Assembly: GCA_003517965.1 (NCBI GenBank)
Contig: DOZO01000060.1
Location: forward strand, 47,758 to 66,138
DNA length: 18,381 bases
DNA from: Desulfobulbaceae bacterium
GTDB lineage: Bacteria; Desulfobacterota; Desulfobulbia; Desulfobulbales; Desulfurivibrionaceae
Reading direction: 5' to 3'
In this document: piece after piece, positions 7,178 through 15,479 of the stretch
Numbering within the stretch: the first letter of the stretch is position 1
Layout of the letters: the number at the start of each line of letters is the position of its first letter
The notes under the pieces: generated by a model
Databases searched by the model: none
Told to the model about the DNA's origin: nothing
What the model saw: the letters and a program-made list of their open reading frames with translations, nothing else
Program-made: the position numbers and the translations under genes

Positions 7178-7220
7178 AAACAACAAGGCGGCCATGAAAA
7201 TCATGACCGCCTTGTTGTTT
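7178..7220 (-). terminator. Large hairpin terminator downstream of nrdJ (convergent junction)
   Basis: The arms 7178-7197 and 7201-7220 form a 20-bp stem with a single C-A mismatch and a 3-nt loop. On the minus strand the stem is followed by TTTTATGG, ending the nrdJ transcript 48 bp after its stop. On the plus strand the stem ends in TTT, so it may also weakly stop read-through from the ParB-like gene. Confidence 0.88.
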
Positions 7221-7267
7221 CTGCCGAATCTAATAGCCTATTTACAGGCACACTCCATCCTGATCAT

Positions 7268-9451
7268 TCAGCAGGAGGAATAACCACAACTCACACACTG
7301 ATTGCAGCCACCACTGCGCCGCAGACTCAGCTTGCCGCAGATCGGACAGGATGAATAAGAGGAAGGTCCGGCATACGGGGCCGGTTCTTCCTTCACCTCG
7401 CCTTCCGCGTTTTTGTCCAAAACCTTGGCCAGAGCCGCAGGAATGGAATAGACCCGACCCAACGAGGCACTGATCCAGGCACCGTCGGAAGAGATATCCT
7501 CCAGGGTCCGGGCAATCTTACCCACCAATCGATAATCGTGCTGGAGGGCCACGGAAATGACCCTGCCTAAGGCCTCACTCATCCCATGCAGGGTCGAACC
7601 TGACTTGGTAGTGTTAAGAAAAATCTCCCGCACATGTCCCTGCCCGCCCTTGTTGGCCGTGATATAAAGCGGGGCTGGCCCTCGGAACTTGTAGGTGCTG
7701 CCGCTGCGCACGTCAAGATCGCAGAATTCACAGGTCGGTTCCAACTTGCCGCTATGATCGCTCAATATCCCCTCCATTGAGGAATCGCGGAACATGGTAA
7801 TGCCCTTGAGATTACTCTTCCGGGCATACTGCAGGATCTTCTTGATCTCGGCCACCGTGGTGTCGGCGGGCAGGTTGATGGTCTTGGAAACCGCAGTATG
7901 ATTAAAGGCCTGGCAGGCCTCAAGAATCCGGATTTGCTGATACGGTTCAATCTTGTGCGCGGTCTGCTCGGCAATCCATTCCAGCTTTTTCTCCTCGTAT
8001 TGGTAAAACTCCAGAGGCACGAGGATAAATTCCTTCCAGGAATCATCCACATCCTTGACCTTGCGCCGCTGGATCATGGAAAAATAAGGCTCCACCCCGG
8101 TACAGGCCACCCGCATCAGCTGAGAAATCGACCCGGTTGGGGCCTGAGAGGTGGTCACCGAATTATACAGACCGCCGAGCTTGCGCAGGATGCCAAAGAT
8201 ATCAGTGGTTCGCTTGCGCCACAAATTTTTGTCTGACATATCCGACTCAATAAAGGCCAGCGCCTCACTGTTAATCTTGTCGACATAGGTCATGTTCCAT
8301 TCTTGAGGGGTGAGCTTTTCCTGAGCACCCTCCTTTTCGATGAACTCGGCATAATCAAGACTGCCCTGCATGGAGCCCAACATCAGGGCCAGCTGGGTAG
8401 CCTTGGCAAAAAGCGGAGCTTCATGTTCATCGGCATAGGAAACACCATAATAATTCATGGCATGATGCAAACCGGTAAAGCCTATGCCAATGGGCCGGAA
8501 CTTGAGGGTGTTGGCCTTGATCCGTTCAATGGGCGGGAAACCACCCAAGTCGAGGATTTCGTTACCGGCAAGTGCCGCAAGTCTGGCCGCCTCGAAAACT
8601 CCGTCAAAGAATTTCTCCTTGTCCTCCTGCAGGCACTTTGACAAGCAGACCGTAAGCAGATTGCAGGCCGTATCCTTAGTGGAAAGGTATTCTCCGCAAG
8701 GGTTGGAATACACCGGGTTGTACTTGGCCGGCACCGGGGTATTGGCGATGCTCTTCTGGGTAAAAAGCAGCCCGGGATCACCGGATTTCCAGATATATTC
8801 AGCCACCAGATTGGTAAGCTCCTCATCCTCCCAGAACTTGTCATCGGTCACATTGAGGGAAATATTGCACCCGCTATATCGGCCAGGATTATCTCCTTTG
8901 AAGACAACGAACTCCTTAACATCCTTGATATCCCAGTCCGCCTGAATCATCAGGGCGCCCCGACGCTTCCCCCCCTGGCTGATACGCTCCGAGAGATGAG
9001 AAAATCCCTTGGCAAAAGAAACCGGCCCGGAGGCGAGCCCCTGTCCATTGTCAACAATGGTGCCCTTGGGTCTGATCTTGGTTACGTCGATACCGCCGCC
9101 ACCAGCGTGCTGGAAGATACTGACCAGATCACGTTCCATGTCAAAAATTGCATCGGTAGAATCTTCCACGTCACCCAAGGGATAGCAGGAATAATAGCCT
9201 GCCCGACGGGTATATGGGTTTCCGCCGTTCATCAAAAAGGGTGTGGCCGTAATGATGGTACCGTGAATCAGGGCCTTGGCCACCGCTGGGTTCTTAAACT
9301 GTTTACTGATCCGCAACAGCACCTGGGCCATATCCTTTTCCATGGGTGCCCCGGTTTTATTGTTGCGGATCGCGTACCTGGCCTGGACAAGATACTCTTC
9401 AAAACGCTCCCATTCTTTCAGCGCCTCATCAAAACTGATCGGTAACTCCAT
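7268..9451 (-). CDS. nrdJ: Adenosylcobalamin-dependent (class II) ribonucleoside-diphosphate reductase
   Basis: It reduces ribonucleotides to deoxyribonucleotides using a B12-generated thiyl radical, in the cytoplasm. The ATG at 9451 (GAGG with an 8-nt spacer) gives 727 residues; a GTG at 9460 has too short a spacer. The active-site loop NPCGE (250-254) holds the thiyl Cys252 and Glu254. Cys89 (YYSCYP) and Cys263 (TACN) are the likely redox pair; the 11-residue distance from Cys252 to Cys263 fits class II enzymes. PTGSIS and GVEPYF lie in the barrel. The C-terminus carries a TSCPD-type segment (IFLNTTKSGSTLHGMSEALG) and a Zn-ribbon-like Cys tail (CPICG, then CVSCGYSSC) that probably re-reduces the active site. 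No N-terminal ATP-cone is apparent. No nrdB-like radical subunit gene is adjacent, as expected for class II. Confidence 0.95.
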   Translation of the reverse strand: MELPISFDEALKEWERFEEYLVQARYAIRNNKTGAPMEKDMAQVLLRISKQFKNPAVAKALIHGTIITATPFLMNGGNPYTRRAGYYSCYPLGDVEDSTDAIFDMERDLVSIFQHAGGGGIDVTKIRPKGTIVDNGQGLASGPVSFAKGFSHLSERISQGGKRRGALMIQADWDIKDVKEFVVFKGDNPGRYSGCNISLNVTDDKFWEDEELTNLVAEYIWKSGDPGLLFTQKSIANTPVPAKYNPVYSNPCGEYLSTKDTACNLLTVCLSKCLQEDKEKFFDGVFEAARLAALAGNEILDLGGFPPIERIKANTLKFRPIGIGFTGLHHAMNYYGVSYADEHEAPLFAKATQLALMLGSMQGSLDYAEFIEKEGAQEKLTPQEWNMTYVDKINSEALAFIESDMSDKNLWRKRTTDIFGILRKLGGLYNSVTTSQAPTGSISQLMRVACTGVEPYFSMIQRRKVKDVDDSWKEFILVPLEFYQYEEKKLEWIAEQTAHKIEPYQQIRILEACQAFNHTAVSKTINLPADTTVAEIKKILQYARKSNLKGITMFRDSSMEGILSDHSGKLEPTCEFCDLDVRSGSTYKFRGPAPLYITANKGGQGHVREIFLNTTKSGSTLHGMSEALGRVISVALQHDYRLVGKIARTLEDISSDGAWISASLGRVYSIPAALAKVLDKNAEGEVKEEPAPYAGPSSYSSCPICGKLSLRRSGGCNQCVSCGYSSC

Positions 9452-9493
9452 TGCACACACCTCTGATAAAAGTCTTGATCTTCTTGGAAAAAA

Positions 9494-9540
9494 CCACGAT
9501 ATAGCGCACCAGAAAAAGATGCCACCACAATATGTAGCAC
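9494..9540 (-). promoter_or_regulatory. Candidate tandem NrdR boxes upstream of nrdJ
   Basis: The 16-mer CCACAATATGTAGCAC (9525-9540) matches the NrdR-box consensus acaCwAtATaTwGtgt at 12 positions, including all capitalised core bases. A weaker copy, CCACGATATAGCGCAC (9494-9509), starts 31 bp away. Box pairs about three helical turns apart are the known arrangement for NrdR repression of ribonucleotide reductase genes. The nearer box lies 43 bp from the nrdJ start and overlaps a possible -10 (TATATC on the minus strand). Confidence 0.6.
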
Positions 9541-9622
9541 AACATACCCAAATAGAAGCTAAGAAGAAAGTGTTTTTTCAGATAAAAAAATAAGAGGAAA
9601 AATGACGAACTGAACCTTGACC

Positions 9623-11251
9623 TTACTGCCGCTTATACTGCTCAACAGGCAATTGAACAATAAAAACCGAACCCTCACCGGAACTGCTTTTAGCGCTGAT
9701 CCGCCCACCGTGACGAGTGACTATCTTCTCGCAGGTTGCCAGACCGATCCCTGTTCCTTCATATTCATGTCTACCATGCAGACGAACAAATGGCTGAAAA
9801 ATCCGCTCCGCATATTTTTCCTCAAAACCAATGCCGTTATCCCGTACCGTAATTTCATAGATTCCACCCGGCAACTTTCGGCCCTTAACCTCAACCATAG
9901 GGGGTAAATTTTCCTGACGGTATTTCAAAGCATTGGCAATGAGATTCTGAAAAAGCTGCCTGAGCTGGATTCTGTCCCCCTCAATAGTAGCGAGATGACC
10001 CACCCAGACATTTCCCTGCACTTGTCTGATCCTCTCTTCAAAATCGCCCAGCACCTCCTGCATAAGCTCATCCAACGCAACCACACCAAAGGACCGCTCT
10101 TCACTGCGCACCTTGGAGAGTTGCAAGATATCATCCACAAATGTCTGCAACTGGTGGGCAGCCTTGAGAATCCGGCCAAGATATTCACCCGCCTTACCAT
10201 CGAATTTTTCAGGCCATCTGGCCAGCAAACGTTCGGCAAAGGCGACAATCAGCAGGAGGGGCTCCTTCATGTCATGAGAAGACACATGGGCGAACTGTTC
10301 CAGTTCGGCATTGGAACATCTGAGACTTGCTGCCAGACACTCCAGCTCCTGCTGCGCCTGGGCCATCTGTCTTTGCGCAGTGACATCCTGCAAGATGACA
10401 ATGCCACAGGGAACCCCACGCACCCGGCCCAGCGAAGAGCCGCTTATCAAGACCGTGCGAATCTCTCCGGCAACCTGGATGACAACCTCAATATTGGCAA
10501 AAGAACCATGTCCGGCCAGATGTTTATCAAGCAAACAGATATTGCAGGCTTCCACCCCAAATAATTGAATATACGGCTTGCCAAGCAGCGTTTCACCTTG
10601 CATCTTGAAAAAATCCGCAAAGGCGGCATTGACATCAAGCAGACATCCTTGGTGATCAATAATACAGGCAGGCTCGGCCATCCGATGGAATATAGCCGCA
10701 TATCGTCTTTTCTCATTAAGGATAAAAAGCTTCGCCTCACGAAGCCGGTGCTGGGTGGATCTCGCTTCCTCCTTGAGCCATTGACTGGCAGCCTCTATTT
10801 CCAGACGATCAAAAAATAAAGCGCAACTTCTCTGGCGTTGGGCAGACAGTGCCGGATCGTTGAGCATGGTCCAGCGCAGACATTTTAACAGGGAGAAAAA
10901 GGCAGTAAAAGACAAGGCATCCTGGCGAAAAAGTTGGACAGCCTCACGAGCAAAGGCACCAGGAGCGGGATGAAAAAGAAGGTCGAAGGTGGTTGAGCTC
11001 TCCGCCCCTGGAGATGCACGATTATCAAGGGCATTAAAAAAGTCGGGCAGGCCGGAGGCAAGACGGGAAACAAAAAGATGCCAGGATTCACTTTGCAAAG
11101 CAAGAAACTGGGAATATCCGGCCTGTTCTACCGCAAGGACAAAGGCGGCATCCAGCCCTTGATCTTTGGAATTGGAAATAAACAACCCGGCATTTTTACC
11201 CGGCAGCTTTCTTTTAGGTTCCGTTAAAAATTCATTGCTTTTTTTGCACAT
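9623..11251 (-). CDS. PAS-domain sensor histidine kinase (orphan)
   Basis: A 542-residue soluble sensor kinase; no transmembrane segment is evident. An N-terminal helical region (about 30-165) of unrecognised family may be a sensory input domain. It is followed by a coiled-coil-like linker and a PAS domain (about 185-295). The kinase core shows the H-box AHVSSHDMKEPL with phospho-acceptor His326, the N-box QNLIANALKYR (435-445), the G1 motif DNGIGF (471-476) and the G2 motif GTGIGL (499-504). The 'SSHDxxEPL' style resembles phytochrome-type HisKA kinases. The PAS domain has a CxxC (Cys236, Cys239), possibly redox or metal related (inference). No response regulator is adjacent. It starts 63 bp after der on the same strand and could be cotranscribed with it. 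The ATG at 11251 has AAGGGG upstream at a longish spacing. Confidence 0.88.
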   Translation of the reverse strand: MCKKSNEFLTEPKRKLPGKNAGLFISNSKDQGLDAAFVLAVEQAGYSQFLALQSESWHLFVSRLASGLPDFFNALDNRASPGAESSTTFDLLFHPAPGAFAREAVQLFRQDALSFTAFFSLLKCLRWTMLNDPALSAQRQRSCALFFDRLEIEAASQWLKEEARSTQHRLREAKLFILNEKRRYAAIFHRMAEPACIIDHQGCLLDVNAAFADFFKMQGETLLGKPYIQLFGVEACNICLLDKHLAGHGSFANIEVVIQVAGEIRTVLISGSSLGRVRGVPCGIVILQDVTAQRQMAQAQQELECLAASLRCSNAELEQFAHVSSHDMKEPLLLIVAFAERLLARWPEKFDGKAGEYLGRILKAAHQLQTFVDDILQLSKVRSEERSFGVVALDELMQEVLGDFEERIRQVQGNVWVGHLATIEGDRIQLRQLFQNLIANALKYRQENLPPMVEVKGRKLPGGIYEITVRDNGIGFEEKYAERIFQPFVRLHGRHEYEGTGIGLATCEKIVTRHGGRISAKSSSGEGSVFIVQLPVEQYKRQ

Positions 11252-11314
11252 GTGTTTACGGCCCCTTATGCCGTTTACGATATGAGCATGTTCTCATCAT
11301 GTATTTACGACGGC

Positions 11315-12655
11315 TTAGCCATATTCCTTGCGTTGCCGTTCCTTAAGGATAATCTTGATGGGAATGGAATCCAGCTTGAGCCCGGCCCGAAACTGGTTCA
11401 TCAGGTAGCGGAGGTAGGAAAAATGCACCCCCTTTGGATAATTGGTAAAGATGATAAACGTGGGTGGTTTGGAGGAAATCTGGGTCGTATAATAGAACTT
11501 GAGACGGCGGCCCTGGTGCATGGTCGGGTTATGACCCTCCAGGGCTGCCTGCAAAATCCGGTTGATCTTGCCGGTTGAAAAAGAACCGCAGTACTGTTTA
11601 TAGATCTTCGCAACCGTGGGCAACAACTGATTCACCCCGGCGCCGGTAAGGGCGGAAATCTTCAATACCGGAGCATATTCGACGAAACTCGTTGCCCTGG
11701 CAATCTCTTCCATCAACTGTTTCTGCCGCTTCGCCTCCCCATGGAGAAGATCCCATTTATTAACCAGAATCAGACAGGCTCGACCCCGTTCAAAGGCATA
11801 ACCCAAGACCTTGGTATCCTGCTCGGTGATCCCTTCCCCGGCATCAATCAAAATCAAGACCAAATCGCAGCGTTCCAGAGCGCCCAGGGCCTGGAGCACG
11901 CTGAATTTCTCCAGTTTTTCCTGCACCTTGCCCTTGCGCCTGATCCCCGCCGTGTCGATGAGCAGATACGGCTGCTTGCCCACCGTCAGCAGGGTATCGA
12001 CCGAATCCCTGGTGGTGCCAGGGATATCCGAGACTACCATGCGCTCTTCGCCCAACAGCCGGTTGATCAGGGAAGATTTACCCACATTGGGCCGCCCCAG
12101 ACAGGCCAGATTGATGGTCTCCGGCGGGATGTCCTCAGATTCGGGAAAAACCGGCAAGGTTTCAAGTAAAATCTCAAAAAATGATTTAACTCCATAGCCA
12201 TGCGCAGCGGAAACCGGCCAGAGCTTATCCACTCCCAACTCGTAAAATTGAGGGAGCAACCGTTGTTCAAGCTCCGGGCTGTCTACCTTGTTGACCAGAA
12301 AATGAACCGGCTTTTTCGACCGTCGCAGATAATCAGCAACCTCAAGATCTTCCGGCAGCACCCCCTCCTTGCCGTCAAGCAGGAAAAGGATCACGTCTGC
12401 CTCCCGCATGGCCTGCATGGTCTGTTCGCGGATCAATCCGGCCATCATTTCCCGCCCGTCGCCTTCAATACCCCCGGTGTCAACCAGGATAAAAATCTGG
12501 TCTTCAATGGTTACCTGTTCATAATGACGATCACGGGTTACCCCAGGGGTGGGGTCAACAATGGCCTTGCGATGCTTGGCAAATCTGTTGAAAAGGCTTG
12601 ATTTGCCGACATTTGGTCGACCAACCAGAGCAACTATGGGGTATCGGGTCTGCAT
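11315..12655 (-). CDS. der: Ribosome biogenesis GTPase Der (EngA)
   Basis: Essential double-GTPase that assists 50S subunit assembly. The length, 446 residues, is typical. G domain 1 has GRPNVGKSS (12-20), DTGG (59-62) and NKVD (122-125). G domain 2 has GRPNVGKSS (187-195), DTAG (234-237), NKWD (299-302) and SAL (334-336). The C-terminal KH-like domain ends with the family's PIKIILKERQR segment. The ATG overlaps the stop of the upstream kinase gene in a TAATG arrangement, so translation is likely coupled. Confidence 0.97.
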   Translation of the reverse strand: MQTRYPIVALVGRPNVGKSSLFNRFAKHRKAIVDPTPGVTRDRHYEQVTIEDQIFILVDTGGIEGDGREMMAGLIREQTMQAMREADVILFLLDGKEGVLPEDLEVADYLRRSKKPVHFLVNKVDSPELEQRLLPQFYELGVDKLWPVSAAHGYGVKSFFEILLETLPVFPESEDIPPETINLACLGRPNVGKSSLINRLLGEERMVVSDIPGTTRDSVDTLLTVGKQPYLLIDTAGIRRKGKVQEKLEKFSVLQALGALERCDLVLILIDAGEGITEQDTKVLGYAFERGRACLILVNKWDLLHGEAKRQKQLMEEIARATSFVEYAPVLKISALTGAGVNQLLPTVAKIYKQYCGSFSTGKINRILQAALEGHNPTMHQGRRLKFYYTTQISSKPPTFIIFTNYPKGVHFSYLRYLMNQFRAGLKLDSIPIKIILKERQRKEYG

Positions 12656-13695
12656 TATTGTTGGTTTTCCATAATAAGAGTAAGGGCCTGTTCCACCACC
12701 GCACGCAGGCAGGGGAAATCCTGCCCCTGTGGCGCACCCAGGTGTTCGTGAAGAGTGGCGGCTGCAGGGATGATGAACTGCCGAAAAAACTGTTTTTCCC
12801 TGTTTTTCGAGAGAAAAGCAAAAGCGCCAAGAATCTGCAGGTTCCGCTGCAGGGCCATGTAATAATATCCCTCAATAAATCGTTCCCGGTCAAGAGGAAT
12901 ATGGGAGACAAGAGTATCTATGTAGCAACAGAGAAGGGCCTGCTGCCGATCGAGGGATAAACCGGCATAAGGATCGATAAGCAGAGAGGCCAGATCATAC
13001 CCCAAAGGGCCAAATCGAACACCCTGAAAATCAATAATTCTGATTTTACCCTCACATACCATCAGGTTACGCGACTGGAAATCACGGTGCAGGATAAAAT
13101 CGTCCGGTTCTTGCGAGGCCCGTTCCGCCAGAGAGACGAACTCCTGCCCAAGCCCCTGGGGTAAAGGACTCATGCCCAACAAATCCTCACACAAAGCCTT
13201 CTTAAAATACCCGGACTCTCTGACCAGCATGAGTTCACGATCATAACTGGGGGTATCCCAGCACCAGTCCGGCTGAAATCCATGACGCGTTTCAGTCTGT
13301 AAATGGGCCAGGGCAGCCAGAGCCTGTCGATAGCAGATGTCCACCTCCGGCGCCTCTGCGCCATGCCGGAGAACCAGATCATGGAGCTTGGTATCACCAA
13401 GATCCTCAAAGAGGATAAGACCACATTCCTCCGCAAAGCCGTAGATCCGGGGCACCGGCACCTCATGCGCAAAAAAATGTCGGCCTATGGCATAAGCGGC
13501 CCGTGCCTCAGCCAGACCCTGGGGTTGACCAAGGTTAGGCAATACCGCCAGCAGAGACATCTCACCAACGACAAGGCGATAAAACTGCCGGTCAGAACCA
13601 TCTCCGGCCATCCTCTCCGCCACCTGAATTTCGGGGGGAAAATCCTGTTCGGCCAACAGCCCGGACAAGGCCTGCCGCTGCTGCTTGGTAAACAT
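12655..13695 (-). CDS. Aminoglycoside-phosphotransferase-family sugar kinase, AmgK-like
   Basis: A 346-residue APH-fold small-molecule kinase. The Brenner-type catalytic loop HRDFQSRN (203-210) supplies the catalytic Asp and Asn. DFQG (222-225) is the metal-binding DFG equivalent and is followed by GPLGYDLASLL. An N-terminal glycine-rich segment AGDGSDRQFYRL (30-41) resembles that of AmgK proteins, the anomeric N-acetylmuramate/N-acetylglucosamine kinases of peptidoglycan recycling. The adjacent nucleotidyltransferase gene (1 bp apart) matches the AmgK-MurU pair, which supports sugar 1-phosphate formation as its role. A resistance enzyme is unlikely given this housekeeping context. Substrate identity is inferred. 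The ribosome binding site (GGGAGAG) lies inside the end of the upstream gene. Confidence 0.8.
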   Translation of the reverse strand: MFTKQQRQALSGLLAEQDFPPEIQVAERMAGDGSDRQFYRLVVGEMSLLAVLPNLGQPQGLAEARAAYAIGRHFFAHEVPVPRIYGFAEECGLILFEDLGDTKLHDLVLRHGAEAPEVDICYRQALAALAHLQTETRHGFQPDWCWDTPSYDRELMLVRESGYFKKALCEDLLGMSPLPQGLGQEFVSLAERASQEPDDFILHRDFQSRNLMVCEGKIRIIDFQGVRFGPLGYDLASLLIDPYAGLSLDRQQALLCCYIDTLVSHIPLDRERFIEGYYYMALQRNLQILGAFAFLSKNREKQFFRQFIIPAAATLHEHLGAPQGQDFPCLRAVVEQALTLIMENQQ

Positions 13696-13696
13696 T

Positions 13697-14596
13697 TTAG
13701 CTCTCCCCGCTGATGATACGATCCACCATCACACTACCGGGCGCCACCTTACCTCCATCCCAGACCACAACCCGAGTAAGACTGGACCCTGCGCCAATGG
13801 TTGCCCCATGCCCGATAGCGACCCAATCCTGAAGTGATACCCCTGCCCCAATAAAAGCATCTTTTCCGAAATAAAAAGGCCTGTCCCCGCTTCCCGCAAA
13901 GATTCCAGGCATCCTCCCCTTCAGCAGGATATCCTCGTGCAGCTTCAGATAATCCGCCGGGGTACCCATATCGGTCCAAAAATTATCCAAAACAACCAAG
14001 GCCCGGATAATGCCCTCGCTCTTAAGCAATTCGGCATAACCGTCAATGATATTGTAAAAAATACCGCCTGGAATCAAGGCCAGAACATTAGGGTTGATAA
14101 CCTGCACCCCAGTAAAGGCCAGGAGGCGCTCCCCCTCCCCCGCTGCCCCGGAAAAACCTGCGATCCTCCCCCCAGCATCAACCCGCACATTATTGAAACG
14201 AGGACAGTCATGCAGCACCATGGTCACATCCGCGCCAGAGGTACAATGAGTCAGGTATACCTTGGCCAAATCAAGATCGTGGACAATATCGCCATTAACC
14301 GCAAGAAAGGGGGCCTCGTTGAAATGCCTTTGCGCCAGACGCAGGCCACCCCCGGTTCCAAGTTCCAGATCCTCCATCTGAATATGGACGTCCCTTTGCC
14401 CGTGGAGCAGGTCCCTGATCTGGTCGCGCAGGTGATGGGCATTAACCACGATTCCCGTGGCCCCGTTCTGACGAAGCTGGCTAAGGGTATGTAATAAAAG
14501 GGGGGTATCAAGCACCGGAAACAGCGGCTTGGGGCGTTGCAAGGAATAGGGCCGCAAGCGAGTCCCAAGGCCTGCGGCCAGAACCATAGCTTTCAT
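13697..14596 (-). CDS. NDP-sugar nucleotidyltransferase, MurU-like, with C-terminal hexapeptide repeats
   Basis: A 299-residue cytoplasmic nucleotidyltransferase with the Rossmann-like NTP-transferase fold. It has the nucleotide loop LAAGLGTRLRP (6-16), PKPLFPV (22-28), LGTGGG (79-84) and the metal-binding NGDIV (101-105). Residues about 245-293 are left-handed beta-helix hexapeptide repeats (FIGAG, VAIGHG, ATIGAG and similar). Classical MurU (N-acetylmuramate 1-phosphate uridylyltransferase) is about 224 residues and lacks this tail, so the tail is an addition. It could instead make another NDP-sugar such as an NDP-heptose or NDP-hexose. Pairing with the AmgK-like kinase 1 bp downstream indicates sugar 1-phosphate to NDP-sugar conversion. 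The start is ATG at 14596, with AGGA about 10 nt upstream. Confidence 0.82.
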   Translation of the reverse strand: MKAMVLAAGLGTRLRPYSLQRPKPLFPVLDTPLLLHTLSQLRQNGATGIVVNAHHLRDQIRDLLHGQRDVHIQMEDLELGTGGGLRLAQRHFNEAPFLAVNGDIVHDLDLAKVYLTHCTSGADVTMVLHDCPRFNNVRVDAGGRIAGFSGAAGEGERLLAFTGVQVINPNVLALIPGGIFYNIIDGYAELLKSEGIIRALVVLDNFWTDMGTPADYLKLHEDILLKGRMPGIFAGSGDRPFYFGKDAFIGAGVSLQDWVAIGHGATIGAGSSLTRVVVWDGGKVAPGSVMVDRIISGES

Positions 14597-14645
14597 GAGA
14601 TGTTTATTCCTGCTGGCTGAGTATCCAGACTACAGCTTAAATAAT

Positions 14646-15479
14646 CTAACCAACGGTTCCGTCCGCCGACTCCTCCACCCCGATCACAACAATCCCAGCA
14701 CGATTCGCCATCTCGATCGTGGCCTCCCGATCAAAAAGCAAGGCCTGACCGGTTTCCACCGCCAGAACCGCAGCCTTGACCGCTACCATGGTCTCAATGG
14801 TTTTTCCACCTATAGCCGGCAGGTCGAAACGAAAATCCTGTTTAGGTTTTTTCACCTTGACGACTACGACCTTTTCTTTCCCCAAGGTACCACCTCTGGT
14901 AATGGCAGCATCCGTTCCTTCGATAGCCTCCACCGCCAGTACGGTGCGATTCCTAACCACGACGCACTGACCAATATCAAGAGCGCCAATGGCCCTGGCG
15001 GTCTGCCAGCCGAACCGAATGTCCTCCATCTGATCGGCAGTTGGCTTTTTCCTGGAAAGAACGCCTTTAGGAAAGAGCAGATCCTTAAGGTAGAGAGTGG
15101 ATTCCAGCACGTGAATGCCTTCTTTTTCTAAAGCATCAGCTACTGCTCTCAGGATCGCATCGTCCTGCCGGACATCAATTTTATTCCACAGGGTCAAGCC
15201 CTTGAGATCCGGCCAGACATCCTTGAAGATTCTGGTTTTGGTGATATCGCCCAGAAAAACGATCTCAGTAACGCCATGCTCCCGAAAGAAACTGATAATC
15301 CGACCAAGCTGGCCGAGCTTTACCCAGCAAAACTGGTCGGCAACGTCTTCAAGCTCGGGCCATGACTCTCCCTGATGGGCAACGATAACCACCTTACGGC
15401 CCGCTTTTCTGGCAGCCTCGGCAAAGAGTTTCGGAAACTGCCCCCCCCCGGCGATGATGCCAATGCTATTCTTCGTCAT
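14646..15479 (-). CDS. lpxI: UDP-2,3-diacylglucosamine pyrophosphatase LpxI
   Basis: Hydrolyses UDP-2,3-diacylglucosamine to lipid X (2,3-diacylglucosamine 1-phosphate) and UMP, the fourth lipid A step. It is the alternative to LpxH used by many alpha- and delta-type proteobacteria. The 277-residue protein starts with the family's N-terminal IGIIAGGGQFP. It contains LGDITK (77-82) and the conserved FDLPAIGGKTI segment, whose Asp219 corresponds to the catalytic Asp described for Caulobacter LpxI. The ATG at 15479 overlaps the lpxA end by 14 nt; a GTG one codon earlier (15482) is equally possible. The third to fifth Gly codons of the N-terminal motif lie in a run of nine C/G (15441-15449). Confidence 0.93.
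   Translation of the reverse strand: MTKNSIGIIAGGGQFPKLFAEAARKAGRKVVIVAHQGESWPELEDVADQFCWVKLGQLGRIISFFREHGVTEIVFLGDITKTRIFKDVWPDLKGLTLWNKIDVRQDDAILRAVADALEKEGIHVLESTLYLKDLLFPKGVLSRKKPTADQMEDIRFGWQTARAIGALDIGQCVVVRNRTVLAVEAIEGTDAAITRGGTLGKEKVVVVKVKKPKQDFRFDLPAIGGKTIETMVAVKAAVLAVETGQALLFDREATIEMANRAGIVVIGVEESADGTVG

Noticed and set aside
9461..9622. Cobalamin riboswitch upstream of the B12-dependent reductase
   Set aside because: The gap is only about 160 bp, and I see no B12-box or the multi-stem layout expected; NrdR boxes explain regulation better.
12655..13695. Aminoglycoside resistance phosphotransferase
   Set aside because: Fold motifs fit the broad APH family, but the neighbours (nucleotidyltransferase, lipid A genes, der) indicate a housekeeping sugar kinase.
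13937..14494. Long antisense open frames over the MurU-like gene and similarly over lpxA and lpxD
   Set aside because: They are shadows of strongly conserved genes on the minus strand, with no start signals or family motifs.
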